A stretch of 64,000 bases of DNA from Iris pallida (GCA_029216955.1 JANAVB010042278.1:17404-81403); one strand, 5' to 3'. Positions 1-12,654 are shown, counted from the first letter of the stretch. Notes: generated by a model from the sequence alone, not told the origin. A program made the numbers and translations.

Positions 1-1802
1 GATTTTTTTTTTCTAAATTCTGTCCTCAAGGTTCATTCCTTCCTCGGAGTTGAAGTTCAAGACTTTCAATCAATTTCCAAAGTCAAGTCGAATCTAAGGA
101 TTTCGTACTCATTATTCATCGTAAAATCCTGCATAGGCATCATGATAATTTCCTCGAACATAAGTGTACTATTTTTCGAACATCCAATTTCTTCAAAAGA
201 TAATATCACCCTTTTCTTAATTTCACCAAATAGAAAAATTAACTCATGTTTTCCAATCATACCATTATTTTATTTAACTATAACAATAATCTCTCTAATC
301 TACTTCCTCTTTAACCGAAGGGTGTCATGATTCAGTTTCATAATCGTACAAGGAAATCATATAAGGAAAAAGGTTGCATAACCACAGAGGAAACATGATA
401 AATATGAGTGAAGTATTTCAATTGAAAGGGAGAGAGGTAGGGGTTGCTAATATTGCAAAAAGATGTTATGCGTCCAAGTAAATCAAAATAAGACATGTAG
501 ATAAAAGGACAATGGTTAAGCGATCAAGATAAAACACAAGATTTAGCATTTAAGGGATTTAGTAGATCCCAATCATGTATTAGGTCGAAGGATTTGAGTC
601 GAGGCTGAGACCATATCTATAGCTAGAAAGTATATTGGTTTCATGGTAAAGGTTATAGTTTAGTCTCTTATGACCCAAGGTCATATTATGAAAATAGAAT
701 ACAAGGAGAAGTGTTTTAGTGGCACGTGATATACCTACATGGAGGTAGGTTCGACTAGGTCTTGCATATGGGATTTGTTGGAGGAAAAAGTCTAGTGTTG
801 TGCTCCAAATATCCAAGTCACGATAAAGGACACAAAAGAATTTAATAAGAAAGTGGGAGTTCATGAGATAATGATCAATGCACAAAAATAAATGACCAAG
901 CTAAGGCATGAAATAATGATAATTCGAGTAAATCAAGGTAAAATAAGTTAGAATACAGTTTCTAAAGATATGATAGCCACTTAGATGGAGTATGAAAAAG
1001 TCACGATAAAATCTAGGTTTGAGGGAATGTCGAGTGAGTCAAGATTGAGATATCTTCACATAGTTTGGCAGATGACTTAACTACACCCGAGTACATACAA
1101 CTATCATGGCAATTAATGAGGAATACTTGTATCCCATTAGGGTGACTTGCTTGATTATTGGTCCTCTACCAATATATGATCAATTTCAAATTTCAAGTTC
1201 CTCAACAGTTTCGAAATAAAATCTCAAGATACTCCATCAAGTTATTTAATCATAACTTAAAATTTAATTTCCTTTAAATAATTTTCCAAAAATTCTTCAT
1301 CGTATCTAATGCGGCACAACTAAATTTTCATAATAAGACACCACTTTAAAAATTTTAAATTCTCAAATGTACCTCGAGATGATCTCATAGCCGTTTCATC
1401 AATCGCAATCATATAACCCAAATTAAATCTCTCTTTTTTTTTACCAAAATTTAAATATCCATAATCAAGGCTTTAAACTTGAAATCTAATTAAACCTTTA
1501 ACCCATAGATCATATGACACAATTTAAAATTTTAAATTTTTTTTCTTCCAAAATTGCTTTCATATCCTCCAAATATTTAAACAAAATTTTACCATCATCC
1601 CTTCGACTCAAAATTAAATAAACTTATAAATCGTACGCGTAATTTAAAACCTCAAGTTCTCTTCCTTCTAAATTTTCTTCTCTCTAGTCATCTACAAAAT
1701 CATAATTTAAAATCTTAAAAATCTCGAGATATCCAACTTAAAATTAACCGTAAATCAAGTGTCACAATAAAAAAAACTCAAGATATCTCTCAAATTGATT
1801 TC
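1..1802 (-). repeat. Internal fragment of an E-family non-coding LTR retroelement
   Basis: This AT-rich stretch has no credible gene. From about 330 it aligns by eye with 39730-41350, the interior of element E. Shared blocks include the stretch around 470-560 versus 39870-39950 and the block around 1146-1240 versus 40590-40680. It is therefore a diverged copy of the E-family internal region, in the same orientation (element coding sense on the minus strand). It stops at about 1803-1808, where the truncated LTR of element A begins; the two sides share only a few bases (ATCC), which suggests an end-joining junction. Short open frames at 66-260 and 580-885 match no known domain and look like chance. 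Confidence 0.65.
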
Positions 1803-4800
1803 ATATCCCTAGCAATTTCTCCACCAAATCCTTCCATTTCGCCACCAAATCTTCTTCTTTCCTTCTCTATTCTAGCAAAGGAGGAAGCTACCCAAGTTTG
1901 GGAGGATTCAGAGCTCGTTCGCGTCCTTTTGGAATCTCTACGTGTCGGCGTCGCTCCGGGAAGGCTTTTCTTCGATTCGATCTACCGGGAGGTATAAATC
2001 CCTTCTCCTTTTCATTTCCTCATACATATAGGTCTATTTTAACCCATAGGAATGACCCCCATGGTTGTATCTCCATTTGTGTCCATTTTGTGTCCATTTG
2101 AAGGTCATACGAGTGTCATTTGTGTTGTAGTTGTGTCCATGTGGGAAAACCCCAAATTTGGACACACTATGTGTTGTTGTTATGTATGAAAGAATTATTA
2201 CATGTTTAATCTCATATTTTTGTATTGGAGATGTGTTCTATATTATCTCATATATATATATTAGTGTAGAGAGTGAGTTCTTGATATATTATGTTATATA
2301 CTTGTGTTTCTTTTGTCTCAAACTACCCAAATCCGTCATGATTTTTATCCACGTTTTTAATTTCAGCCCTAACTTAGAAATGTCATAACTTCTAGCTCAA
2401 AGTTCGGTTTAATCTCCCGTTTTTTTAAAAGAAGTGTATTGAAGTTAGCTTTCCAAAAACATATATTAATTGGCCTAATTCTTTCTGTAACTTTCTGGAG
2501 AATTATTTGAGTGTCAGCTGTACGAAAGACAAACGCGTTCTCGGTGTTTTCGCGATTCCGGGAGCTTCCGGATACGAAAATGCGATCCGTTTAAAGTTTC
2601 GGAAAGCTAACACGAAGATCTACAACATACTTTAATCCTAGATTTTAATTCATGCTGAGATGGTACAGTATTGATTATTAGTAGGAGTTACTATTCGGCA
2701 TATGTATTTTGTGCACCCATGTGTATAATATAATGTTCTATTTGATTTTAACCCATGTTAATGTATATACATTATATAATTAAATAGAGAATGCAAGCAT
2801 GAGTAAATGTTTAAATAAATGATGTATGAGGTGTAAGTATCCTATCTAATGTAAGCTTGTATAAGTATGGCTTGTAATGAATATGTAGGTTCCATAGTAT
2901 GTAATGTATGGTGCATATAGTAGTGCAAGAGAATAAATGAATGATAAATGAATGCAAGCATGAATGTAATATAATAATAGATGTAATGTATGCAATATAC
3001 AAGTTAATAATATGTAATGTTCTATGTTAACACAAATCCTATATTACCTCATGTACCCCTTACGCTATGTAGACACTATCACACTTGACACTTTGTTCAC
3101 TTACACTTTGACACTCTTTGATATGTATACACTATGTATGCCCATTTAACCCTCACTTGCCCCTTTGCCATGTTCACATACACACACATAGCCTCTTAAA
3201 TAAGTATTTATGAATACAGTTAACTTAGCTATGTATGTATATTATAAATATGTTAGCATATTGTGTTGTAATATATAAGTTTATATAACCATTTGAAATG
3301 CCATGATTATAGACCTAATGTTGAAAACTAATATATACATGTGTATATATGTGTAGACATATATAGTTTAAAGCAATATATTACCTAGTGTATATCCAAT
3401 GTGAATTCTTGCCTATTTGAGTATTGAATAATTGCATGCTATATAGAGTTGGGTGTATGTTGGCTTGTATAGCCTTGTATTGATGTGTGCTTGCTAGGAT
3501 AGGCTTGGTTAGGCCTAATAAGACTTGTTAGTCTAGGTTTAGACCTAGTACTGCCTAGTTAACCTAGTTTGACGAGTACGGTTGACCAGAGTTGACTTTG
3601 ACCTAGATTGACTTAGAATTATGTAGATTGTATTATAATTTTAATTACCATATAAATTGAACTCTTTATAACCTATGTTGCTATAACTAGGACTCTGTGA
3701 CTCCAGTTGGCCATCTTTTTATATCAGCTGTTCAGGATATCAGGCGAGTACATTCTCTGATCGTTTCATACTTGTTACGAATTATATTCTCGCTCTAGAT
3801 TACTTTTACTTGATGCTGTCACGTTATCATCACGGATTGGTACTATACGGATCTCTTCTTGGGATGTTACCCCCTTAGCGGGCTCATCGGATACTTTATG
3901 ACATGTGTTTCATGTACATCATGTATTCCTTACTTTTGTGTTATTCATGTACACTCATGTTCTCTCATGTTCTTTCATGTACGTTCATATACTCTCATGT
4001 TCTTTCATGTACGCTCATGTTTCCTCATGTGTTTCCTGTATAACCAAAACATCGTGTTCGTAACGTAACTTGAACGGATCCTTGTGTATTGATTGTGGGT
4101 AGGGGTGAGTATAAATGGTCATATGATTTACCCATCATGTTCACTCTGTTACTTTTCATGTTTTATCATGTACAACACAGCCTTATTGGCTGATGTCCCA
4201 CATGTTCACTCATGTACATCATGTTCAACCCAAGCCAATTACATGCCATCTCGTACTCTAAATTACTAGTCACTTACAGTTCTTACTTATCTTGTATATA
4301 TTTCCAGTTAGCAAATATCTCTCATGTTTTCATGTACATCTTCTTACAGCGTTTCATGTATCTTACTCTATTGCTTGCTTTATATTTCCTGCCATGATAT
4401 GAACTGCATGAGATGTACGGTGCTCGCTCCAGTCCTGACTGGACCCGTTGATAAATTTTACAGATAGCTTGGAGGTTGCCTGCTAGCCTAGAGGAGACAC
4501 ATTAGAGGATGTTTAGATAGTTATTTCATTTGTCTGGAGTTGTATTTGACTTGTGGATTACTGTATTTGAGTTTTGAGATGTACTTCTGGGTTTATGTAT
4601 CTTAGACACTTAGACTTCTATCTCCTTTATCTCTTTTGGATTTCATGTTTTATCTATCTTCCATTATGCTCTACCTTAGATGTGATTGAGTTTACATTTT
4701 GCTATGTCACCCCCATTCGGGGAGTATAAACTTCTTAGCCTTATACTGTTAGATGCATGAGACCTAGGACAGCGTTCTACCGTCGATACTGCGGCGTAGG

Positions 4801-4851
4801 CTGGGCATTGTTACGTTCTCGTGCCCTAACTCTAGGGTGCGGGTCGTGACA
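1803..4851 (+). repeat. 5' LTR of element A, 5'-truncated
   Basis: It repeats 7566-10625 and ends in GGGTCGTGACA like the 3' LTR. The first ~690 bases of the LTR (present at 6879-7565) are missing. The open frames at 1898-2101, 2131-2388 and 2811-3002 recur in the other LTR and are not supported as genes. Divergence from the 3' LTR is uneven: very low up to about 3240, clearly higher after that. Confidence 0.85.
3897..4035 (+). repeat. TCATGT-rich short tandem repeat in LTR A
   Basis: Degenerate units of about 10-12 bases built on TCATGTAC / TCATGTTC follow each other here and in the partner LTR at about 9685-9810, where the number of units differs. The array lies in the 3' part of the LTR. 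Confidence 0.65.
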
Positions 4852-6878
4852 CGTTTTTAGTGGTGGCCCATGCAGGTCGAGTTTATGTAGTGGTATTCGA
4901 ACTAGAGTACCACTACAGCCTGTAGTAGGAATAGGATATATTTTGAAGGTCCTCAATCACAGTTAGGACCCTTGAGAGATTACTGGGACGACCCTTGAGA
5001 ATCTTGTTTAACTCCGATTTAAAAACTCTTTTTCCTTGATTTGATTTATCTTTACTTTCTGCTATTGAATTTGATTTTGATGGATTATTATTGAATTTGA
5101 GTTTGTATTTATTGATTTTGATGAAGATTGTTGAAATTTGAATCTTGATGTTAGCTATAGCATCCGAGTTTGTTGTTATATGATTTGAAGGATTTTGTTC
5201 ATTTCTGAATTTTGATGTTCGTTGATAAATTTGATTTTTTTTTGGTATTCATTGTTGATTTAATTTAATTTTTGGCAAGATAAAATTATATGGGCTAGGT
5301 CATCTAAGTTATGGAAATCTTGTCTTCTATAGTCACATTAGCCAGCATGGTGAGGACATATAGTCTAACTTTGGATATATTTCTCGGGTATGGGAATTTA
5401 AGGTTTTTGCAGCCAAGCTAGCGGCATCGCAAAAATGTTAAATACCATGATTCTAGAGGTATGTGCATAAGTCAAGGACTCTGTGATTATCGTAGCCTTC
5501 CTTACTAGTATGACGAGGATTTAGAGTACCATGATTTTGGGTAGACGCATATGATTATCAGATTGTACCTTAAATGTTTTCAAACATGTTTTCTCTACTT
5601 TTGTTGCAGTCCTTCAAAAAGAAAAGAATTATTATTTGTTTTGTTTTATTTTGCTTCTCATTATTTAACTTAGGAGTAGGTTTGCTTGTTTTTATAAACC
5701 TTTGTGTAACTTCTTTCTATGAGTTTCTTCTTAATACAATAAATTGATGATTTTGCTAGACCTTATCTTGGATTTGATATTTTAGCACTGGGTTTCAAAA
5801 TGGCTCCTTCTTTAAACAGATAAGCAGAACAAATTTCATTGTTATTTCCTTCTTGTTATTATTCTCGCATTAAATAATAATAATAATAAAGCTGTCTTGA
5901 TTACGTCAATCACCTGCTTGCTATCTTGGTAGGAATCTAAATGTTAGTCTTAACGTAGAATTAATTTTTATATTGGGATATGAGAATATATATATGAATA
6001 TATATAGTGGACACTTTCCTGACACGTATGCATGCTACACTTTGATTCCACCTAGCTAAATACGTATTAATATGTCGTTAATGTTTAAATTTTCAAAACC
6101 CCAATATTTCTGGTTTTCTGCTTTTCTAGTTTAAATTCGTAATTCAAATACAGATTTCATGTTATTAGTTATGTTTACATCACTGCACATGTATGCTATA
6201 CGTAGGGTTTCAATTCAAAATTTTTGGTTGAGTTTTGTGTTGAAATTGTTAAATCTGAGACTGCATTATGTTAATATTTCACTGCTTTAAATGTTAGCTT
6301 ATTTTCAGACTTTGCATATAAATGCTGAACTAAAACTGGGTTTAACCTTTCAATACTAAACTATAACCCTGTACAATGACATACACACACGCCTACTATC
6401 TAACCATGTGAACATGTCCCCATACACATAATGCTAGTTTTTCTCCTCTAACGCTCTCTATATATATTGTGATTGGATTTCAATGCAAGTGATTTTCAAT
6501 TCGTTAATTTTTGAATTTGATTTTTTTCTGTACCCTTTACAGATAATTGGTAGTTGCCTTTATTTTGTTTTGATAAGTACCAATTTTCATATAGGATGGT
6601 AGACTGTCTTACAGTTTTGATGGTTTGTTGTTTCTGTAACTTTTGTTTAGCACCCTAGATTGCTTGTGTATTTTGATACCCTATGACCGTTTTGGTATTA
6701 GCACGACTAGTATACCTAGATGAGACTTTCACTACCACCGTATGCTGACCCTCTAATGACGTCCCTTTTTGATGGTATGCTTTGTTTAAATTTTGGGACT
6801 TTGATTGTTGGGGTTTGACCTAGAGGGAGTACGGTTATTTTAATTTCGAGGACGAAATTTTTCTAAGGTGGGTAGAGT
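4852..6878 (+). repeat. Non-coding interior of element A
   Basis: About 2 kb without a meaningful reading frame. Directly after the 5' LTR comes GTGGTGGCCCATGCAGGTC (about 4860-4880), a leader also found beside the 5' LTR of element E, instead of a tRNA-iMet primer site. The 3' end (about 6846-6878) holds the gaggacgaaattttt block and a purine-rich tract next to the 3' LTR. A short ATA microsatellite lies near 5875-5890. Confidence 0.75.
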
Positions 6879-9800
6879 TGTAGCACCCAGTTTTCCAAAT
6901 AAGGGTAATTTTGAAATTTCGTGTTTATAATTATTTTAATATTGATATTTAATTCATGATATGATTTTTGGTGATTTTAAATTATTTTAAAATTATTTAA
7001 ATCAATGACTTGTGGTTTTGACGTTTTGCTAGTGAAACCCTAGAGACTGTTTGACCTAGAGCCTAACCATGTGATTATGATATTTTAATATCATTTTTGG
7101 CCTAAGAATATTTTTGCATTTGACCTCTTTGAATTATTTTGATATTATTTTATTATTTATGATATTGTTTTGGGATTATTTGAGTCGGGTTCGAATTTTA
7201 TCTCAATCTGACTTGTAACGGGGACCCGGGGGTAGTTTAACTCTAGTGGGAGCCACACACTAGTTAGGCATGGCCCACATGATATTAATTTTAGTCTACA
7301 TGATAGAAATATTTTAGTTAGAGGTTAGACTAATTATTATGGATAAGGTTAGTGTGATTAGAGACTTTAGAATGACTAATTTAGCCCCAATCAATTAGCC
7401 CTTTCCTAATACTCATAGAATAGGTTAATGGGGGCATTTTAGACCTTACCATAATAGGACAAATAGCCCCATATGGCCAGCCACTTTGGGAGAGGATAGG
7501 CTCAAGTTCATTTCATTATTCTCATCCACACTCTCTCTCTTGTTCTTCCCCAAATTTCTAGAGAGCAATCCCTAGCAATTTCTCCACCAAATCCTTCCAT
7601 TTCGCCACCAAATCTTCTTCTTTCCTTCTCTATTCTAGCAAAGGAGGAAGCTACCCAAGTTTGGGAGGATTCAGAGCTCGTTCGCGTCCTTTTGGAATCT
7701 CTACGTGTCGGCGTCGCTCCGGGAAGGCTTTTCTTCGATTCGATCTACCGGGAGGTATAAATCCCTTCTCCTTTTCATTTCCTCATACATATAGGTCTAT
7801 TTTAACCCATAGGAATGACCCCCATGGTTGTATCTCCATTTGTGTCCATTTTGTGTCCATTTGAAGGTCATACGAGTGTCATTTGTGTTGTAGTTGTGTC
7901 CATGTGGGAAAACCCCAAATTTGGACACACTATGTGTTGTTGTTATGTATGAAAGAATTATTACATGTTTAATCTCATATTTTTGTATTGGAGATGTGTT
8001 CTATATTATCTCATATATATATATTAGTGTAGAGAGTGAGTTCTTGATATATTATGTTATATACTTGTGTTTCTTTTGTCTCAAACTACCCAAATCCGTC
8101 ATGATTTTTATCCACGTTTTTAATTTCAGCCCTAACTTAGAAATGTCATAACTTCTAGCTCAAAGCTCGGTTTAATCTCCCGTTTTTTTAAAAGAAGTGT
8201 ATTGAAGTTAGCTTTCCAAAAACATATATTAATTGGCCTAATTCTTTCTGTAACTTTCTGGAGAATTATTTGAGTGTCAGCTGTACGAAAGACAAACGCG
8301 TTCTCGGTGTTTTCGCGATTCCGGGAGCTTCCGGATACGAAAATGCGATCCGTTTAAAGTTTCGGAAAGCTAACACGAAGATCTACAACATACTTTAATC
8401 CTAGATTTTAATTCATGCTGAGATGGTATAGTATTGATTATTAGTAGGAGTTACTATTCGGCATATGTATTTTGTGCACCCATGTGTATAATATAATGTT
8501 CTATTTGATTTTAACCCATGTTAATGTATATACATTATATAATTAAATAGAGAATGCAAGCATGAGTAAATGTTTAAATAAATGATGTATGAGGTGTAAG
8601 TATCCTATCTAATGTAAGCTTGTATAAGTATGGCTTGTAATGAATATGTAGGTTCCATAGTATGTAATGTATGGTGCATATAGTAGTGCAAGAGAATAAA
8701 TGAATGATAAATGAATGCAAGCATGAATGTAATATAATAATAGATGTAATGTATGCAATATACAAGTTAATAATATGTAATGTTCTATGTTAACACAAAT
8801 CCTATATTACCTCATGTACCCCTTACGCTATGTAGACACTATCACACTTGACACTTTGTTCACTTACACTTTGACACTCTTTGATATGTATACACTATGT
8901 ATGCCCATTTAACCCTCACTTGCCCCTTTGCCATGTTCACATACACACACATAGCCTCTTAAATAAGTATTTATGAATACAGTTAACTTAGCTATGTATG
9001 TATATTATACATATGTTAGCATATTGTGTTGTAATATATAAGTTTATATAACCATTTGAAATGCCATTATTATAGACCTAATGTTGAATACCAATATATG
9101 CATGTGTATATATGTGTAGACATATATAGTTTAAAGCAATAGATTACCTAGTGTATATCCAATGTGAATTCTTGCCTATTTGAGTATTGAATAATTGCAT
9201 GCTATATAGAGTTGGGTGTATGTTGGCTTATATAGCCTTGTATTGATGTGTGCTTGCTAGGATAGGCTTGGTTAGGCCTAATGAGACTTGTTAGTCTAGG
9301 TTTAGACCTAGTACTGCCTAGTTAACCTAGTTTGACTAGTACGGTTGACCAGAGTTGACCAGAGTTGACCAAGAGTTGACTTTGACATAGATTGACTTAG
9401 AATCATGTAGATTGTATTATAATTTTAATTACCATATAAATGGAACTCTTTATAACCTATGTTGCTATAACTAGGACTCTGTGACTCCAGTTGGCCATCT
9501 TTTTATATCAGCTGTTCAGGATATCAGGCAAGTACATTCTCTGATCGTTTCATACTTGTCACGAATTATATTCTCGCTCTAGATTACTTTTACTTGATGC
9601 TGTCACGTTATCATCATAGATTGGTACTATACGGATCTCTTCTTGGGATGTTACCTCCTTAGCGGGCGCATCGGATACTTTATAACATGTGTTTCATGTA
9701 CATCATGTATTCCTTGCTTCTGTGTTATTCCTGTACACTCATGTTCTTTCATGTACGTTCATGTACTCTCATGTTCTTTCATGTATGTTCATGTTTCCTC

Positions 9801-10625
9801 ATGTGTTTCCTGTATAACCAAAACATCGTGTTCGTAACGTAACTTGAACGGATCCTTGTGTATTGATTGTGGGTAGGGGTGAGTATAAATGGTCATGTGA
9901 TTTACCCATCATGTTTACTCTGTTACTTTTCATGTTTTATCATGTACAACACAGCCTTATTGGCTGATGTCCCACATGTTCACTCATGTACATCATGTTC
10001 AACCCAAGCCAATTACATGCCATCTCGTACTCTAAATCACTAGTCACTTACAGTTCTTACTTATCATGTATATATTTCCAGTTTGCAAATATCTCTCCTG
10101 TTTTCATGTACATCTTCTTACAACGTTTCATGTATCTTACTCTATTGCTTGCTTTATATTTCCTGCCATGATATGAACTGCATGAGATGTACTGTGCTCG
10201 CTCCTGTCCTGACTGGACCTGTTGATAAATTTTACAGATAGCTTGGAGGTTGCCTGCTAGCCTAGAGGAGACACATTAGAGGATGTTTAGATAGTTATTT
10301 CATTTGTCTGGAGTTGTATTTGACTTGTGGATTACTGTATTTGAGTTTTGAGATGTACTTCTGGGTTTATGTATCTTAGACACTTAGACTTCTATCTCCT
10401 GTATCTCTTTTGGATTTCATGTTTTATCTATCTTCCATTATGCTCTACCTTAGATGTGATTGAGTTTACATTCTGCTATGTCACCCCCATTCGGGATGTA
10501 TAAACTGCTTAGTCTTATACTGTTAGATGCATGAGACCTAGGACAGCATTCTACCGCCGACACTGCGGCATAGGCTGGGCGTTGTTACGTTCCCGTGCCC
10601 TAACTCTAGGGTGCGGGTCGTGACA
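6879..10625 (+). repeat. 3' LTR of element A (complete, 3747 bp)
   Basis: It starts TGTAGCACCC directly after the purine-rich tract and ends GGGTCGTGACA, giving the TG...CA termini expected of LTRs. From 7566 it matches the left LTR. A pyrimidine-rich stretch with CTCTCTCT lies at about 7528-7545. The frames at 7661-7864, 7894-8151 and 8574-8765 duplicate those in the left LTR and are not genes. Confidence 0.88.
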
Positions 10626-10674
10626 GGCTTGGATACGTACCTAGTCCTAAGTATTTTGGGACTGGGGCGTTACA
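10626..10674 (+). repeat. Terminal fragment of an E-type LTR
   Basis: This 49-base piece ends in gggactggggcgttaca. That is the reverse complement of the first bases of the E-family LTRs at 34988 and 58687. It is sandwiched between LTR A and element B, so it is probably the remnant of a further E-related element. Confidence 0.6.
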
Positions 10675-10727
10675 CATACTTTCCATGTCCTCATTACCTC
10701 TGAGTAAGTATGTTGGTTCCCTTTCAT

Positions 10728-10771
10728 CCTATTATCCGTATCCTAAGCCAGGGTACGTCAAGGATAATAGG
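10728..10771. other. Hairpin 1 of a duplicated stem-loop pair
   Basis: CCTATTATCC at 10728-10737 pairs perfectly with GGATAATAGG at 10762-10771 around a 24-base loop. A related copy lies at 10925-10968. It sits past the 3' end of the antisense PMD gene. Confidence 0.6.
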
Positions 10772-10924
10772 CCCACAAATGTCCTTTGCTAAGTTTCTTA
10801 GTACAGGCCCATCATTCCTCATTATGTCCCGGGAGCCCAGCAGCTCCATTGCATTCTTTCTTTCGATACCCGAAACGTCCATGATCACCTTATCGTGGAA
10901 CTGTTCTAGGTATCCCCAATCAAA

Positions 10925-10968
10925 CTTGTTATCCGTAACTAAAACCAAGGTATGCCCAGGATAACAGG
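10925..10968. other. Hairpin 2 of a duplicated stem-loop pair
   Basis: CTTGTTATCC at 10925-10934 pairs with GGATAACAGG at 10959-10968. Compared with hairpin 1, one A-T pair is replaced by G-C with both arms changed, and one pair becomes a G-T wobble, so the stem is kept. The flanking sequence is also duplicated (about 10733-10785 versus 10930-10982). Confidence 0.6.
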
Positions 10969-11351
10969 TCCACAAACAAGTCCCCTATTCGGGGCAAATG
11001 CCACCATAACACCATAAGCACAACAGACAGTACAAATAAAGGGTGGAATAAAGCATGCTCTTTCATTTAGAAGGCAAAAAGTACTACATGTTCTAAGGAT
11101 AATGTCCTATTTAAAGAAAAAAAAAGAACGAAAACAAAAGAAAAAAAGGCCGACTATGGTTCGATATTACATAATTCCAGGAGGTGGTTCTTCACCAAGG
11201 AGGTCTCCTGTTCAAGTCGCTGTTTAGCCCGGCGCCCCGCTTCCTGGGACAACCGCTCCGCATTATCCAAGTCCATATGTGCTTGCCAGTCGTCCTCCAA
11301 CTTCTTCAGGGAAATTTCCAGACCAGCCGAAGCTCGATTCACTCTGTCGGC

Positions 11352-12572
11352 CTACTGGATAATTAGCCCCCTTTCGGTACGGGCAGTCTCAAGCTCAGAC
11401 TCCAGGAAAGCTAACTTCCTCTGAAGCTCAAGGATCTGCTTCCGCGTGTCAGTGATCCCACGGGAGGTAGTCGCTTCCCGAGCCGTAACATCTTCACTCT
11501 CGTGGCTCAACTGATCATTCTGATCAGACAGGTCGTGGAGGTCTTTCAGTATGGCCAGCCTGGTCTTATCCCGAGCAGCCCTTATCTTCTCTACAGTAGC
11601 TGTGAGGAAACCATGCTCCTGATCTATAGCAGCAGACAGATCAGCCTGTCGTAGCACCTGAAGCTGGTCCACCAGCTGATCAGCCTCTAGAAATTTCGTC
11701 TCCAGAAGTGCGGCTAATCCTGCCCTACCGAAAAGAGTCTTAAGGATATCAACATGACCCTGGGTGCATTGTCGGGCCAAGACAAAAGAGGTCCCTCTTT
11801 CCACAGCAGCCGCTACCCTCTTCTTCAAGTGACGATAAAAGCTGTCAACCACGTCCTGTAACGCTTCGTCCAGAACCTCTGTAGAGGACGACGTCAAAGG
11901 AAGCGTAGCCGGCAACGTCGAAGGAGGTGCGCTAGAACTTGCCACCAAGGGGACAAATTTTGAGCGGAACGATGCGCGGATAGCGGCTAACTCTTCCTCC
12001 GCCACTCGAAGAGCCTGTACACTTGGCAGGAAAGAGAGGTCGACTCTCGGAGCCGCCTGAGCAGAAGAAGACGCAAGGACCATTGTCCCCTGCCCCGGCT
12101 GTTCCACCACTTGACTTTCCAAACTCGAGACAGCGGGAGGCCCCTCAAGATAAATTGGAAGGGGAGGAGGTACGCTCCTCTCCGCCAATGCCCCTTCGAC
12201 AGAGCCTGTCTCAACAATGTCCATCATCGACACTAGAGAGGCAGGACCTGTATGTCTAGAGGAACCATCAATCGACGTAACCCGAAGGATGTGATGATAG
12301 AGCAGATAGGCCTCCTCGCAAGTTAAAATTTGGCTTATCTTACCAGGGAAGGAGCATGGTGGTTGTAACTCGCTCACAGCTGACGTGGTCCCCTCACCTG
12401 CGACCTTCGAGTTAAATTCCGCTGGCTCTTCTGTCCCAGCCACCCCAGATGGAGGTACGACTCGACCAGCATCATCTTGATGAAATTCAGTAATTTCGGG
12501 GACAGGTCCATCGGAACCCCCGTCATCTTGAGTCATGACCTCGGCAACTTGAGATTCCTCTTCTTCTGACAC
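11352..12572 (-). CDS. Exon 3 of the antisense PMD gene: acidic/coiled-coil C-terminal part
   Basis: A 406-codon open stretch beginning right after a splice acceptor (GTAG then GTGTCAGAAGAAG at 12572). The first ~80 residues are acidic and Ser/Pro-rich (SEEEESQVAEVMTQDDGG). The last ~170, from about LKKRVAAAVERGTSFVLARQ onward, are rich in Leu, Glu, Gln, Lys and Arg and look like a coiled coil. The same character continues in another frame at 11154-11342, so a frameshift near 11345 probably separates the last ~60 codons. It opens with a GTG codon only because it is an internal exon; it should not be read as an independent gene. No enzymatic motif is seen. Confidence 0.6.
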   Translation of the reverse strand: MSEEEESQVAEVMTQDDGGSDGPVPEITEFHQDDAGRVVPPSGVAGTEEPAEFNSKVAGEGTTSAVSELQPPCSFPGKISQILTCEEAYLLYHHILRVTSIDGSSRHTGPASLVSMMDIVETGSVEGALAERSVPPPLPIYLEGPPAVSSLESQVVEQPGQGTMVLASSSAQAAPRVDLSFLPSVQALRVAEEELAAIRASFRSKFVPLVASSSAPPSTLPATLPLTSSSTEVLDEALQDVVDSFYRHLKKRVAAAVERGTSFVLARQCTQGHVDILKTLFGRAGLAALLETKFLEADQLVDQLQVLRQADLSAAIDQEHGFLTATVEKIRAARDKTRLAILKDLHDLSDQNDQLSHESEDVTAREATTSRGITDTRKQILELQRKLAFLESELETARTERGLIIQ

Positions 12573-12654
12573 CTACGGGAAGGAAGGAAAATGATTAAAG
12601 ATCAAAACTGGAAGAAACGAAGAACTGAATAAAAATGGTAGTAATTCGCTTTAC
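12573..12654 (-). other. Intron 2 of the antisense PMD gene
   Basis: On the minus strand the donor reads GGAG then GTAAAG, and the acceptor is pyrimidine-rich, ending CCTTCCCGTAG. The 82-base segment is AT-rich and T-rich as in plant introns. Removing it joins the Glu-rich end of exon 2 (RERSEEVDPTSE) in frame with VSEEEESQ. Confidence 0.65.

Larger units (their letters stand above)
1803..10625 (+). mobile_element. Element A: non-coding LTR retrotransposon (LARD-like)
   Basis: Two long direct repeats flank a 2 kb interior. The right LTR is complete (6879-10625, TG...CA). The left copy (1803-4851) lacks about the first 690 bases. The interior (4852-6878) has no gag or pol frame and ends in the gypsy-type sequence before the 3' LTR (gaggacgaaatttttc, then a purine-rich stretch). 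With large LTRs and no coding capacity this fits a large retrotransposon derivative (LARD) that would have moved using enzymes made by another element. Orientation is plus. A target-site duplication cannot be tested because the left end is missing. Confidence 0.8.

Noticed and set aside
1898..2388. Duplicated small ORFs (also at 7661-8151) as conserved genes
   Set aside because: They are identical only because they are in the two LTRs of element A; no domain, no conserved start context.
10724..10975. 83-codon minus-strand ORF
   Set aside because: It spans the duplicated hairpins and shows no domain; better explained as non-coding 3' region of the antisense gene.
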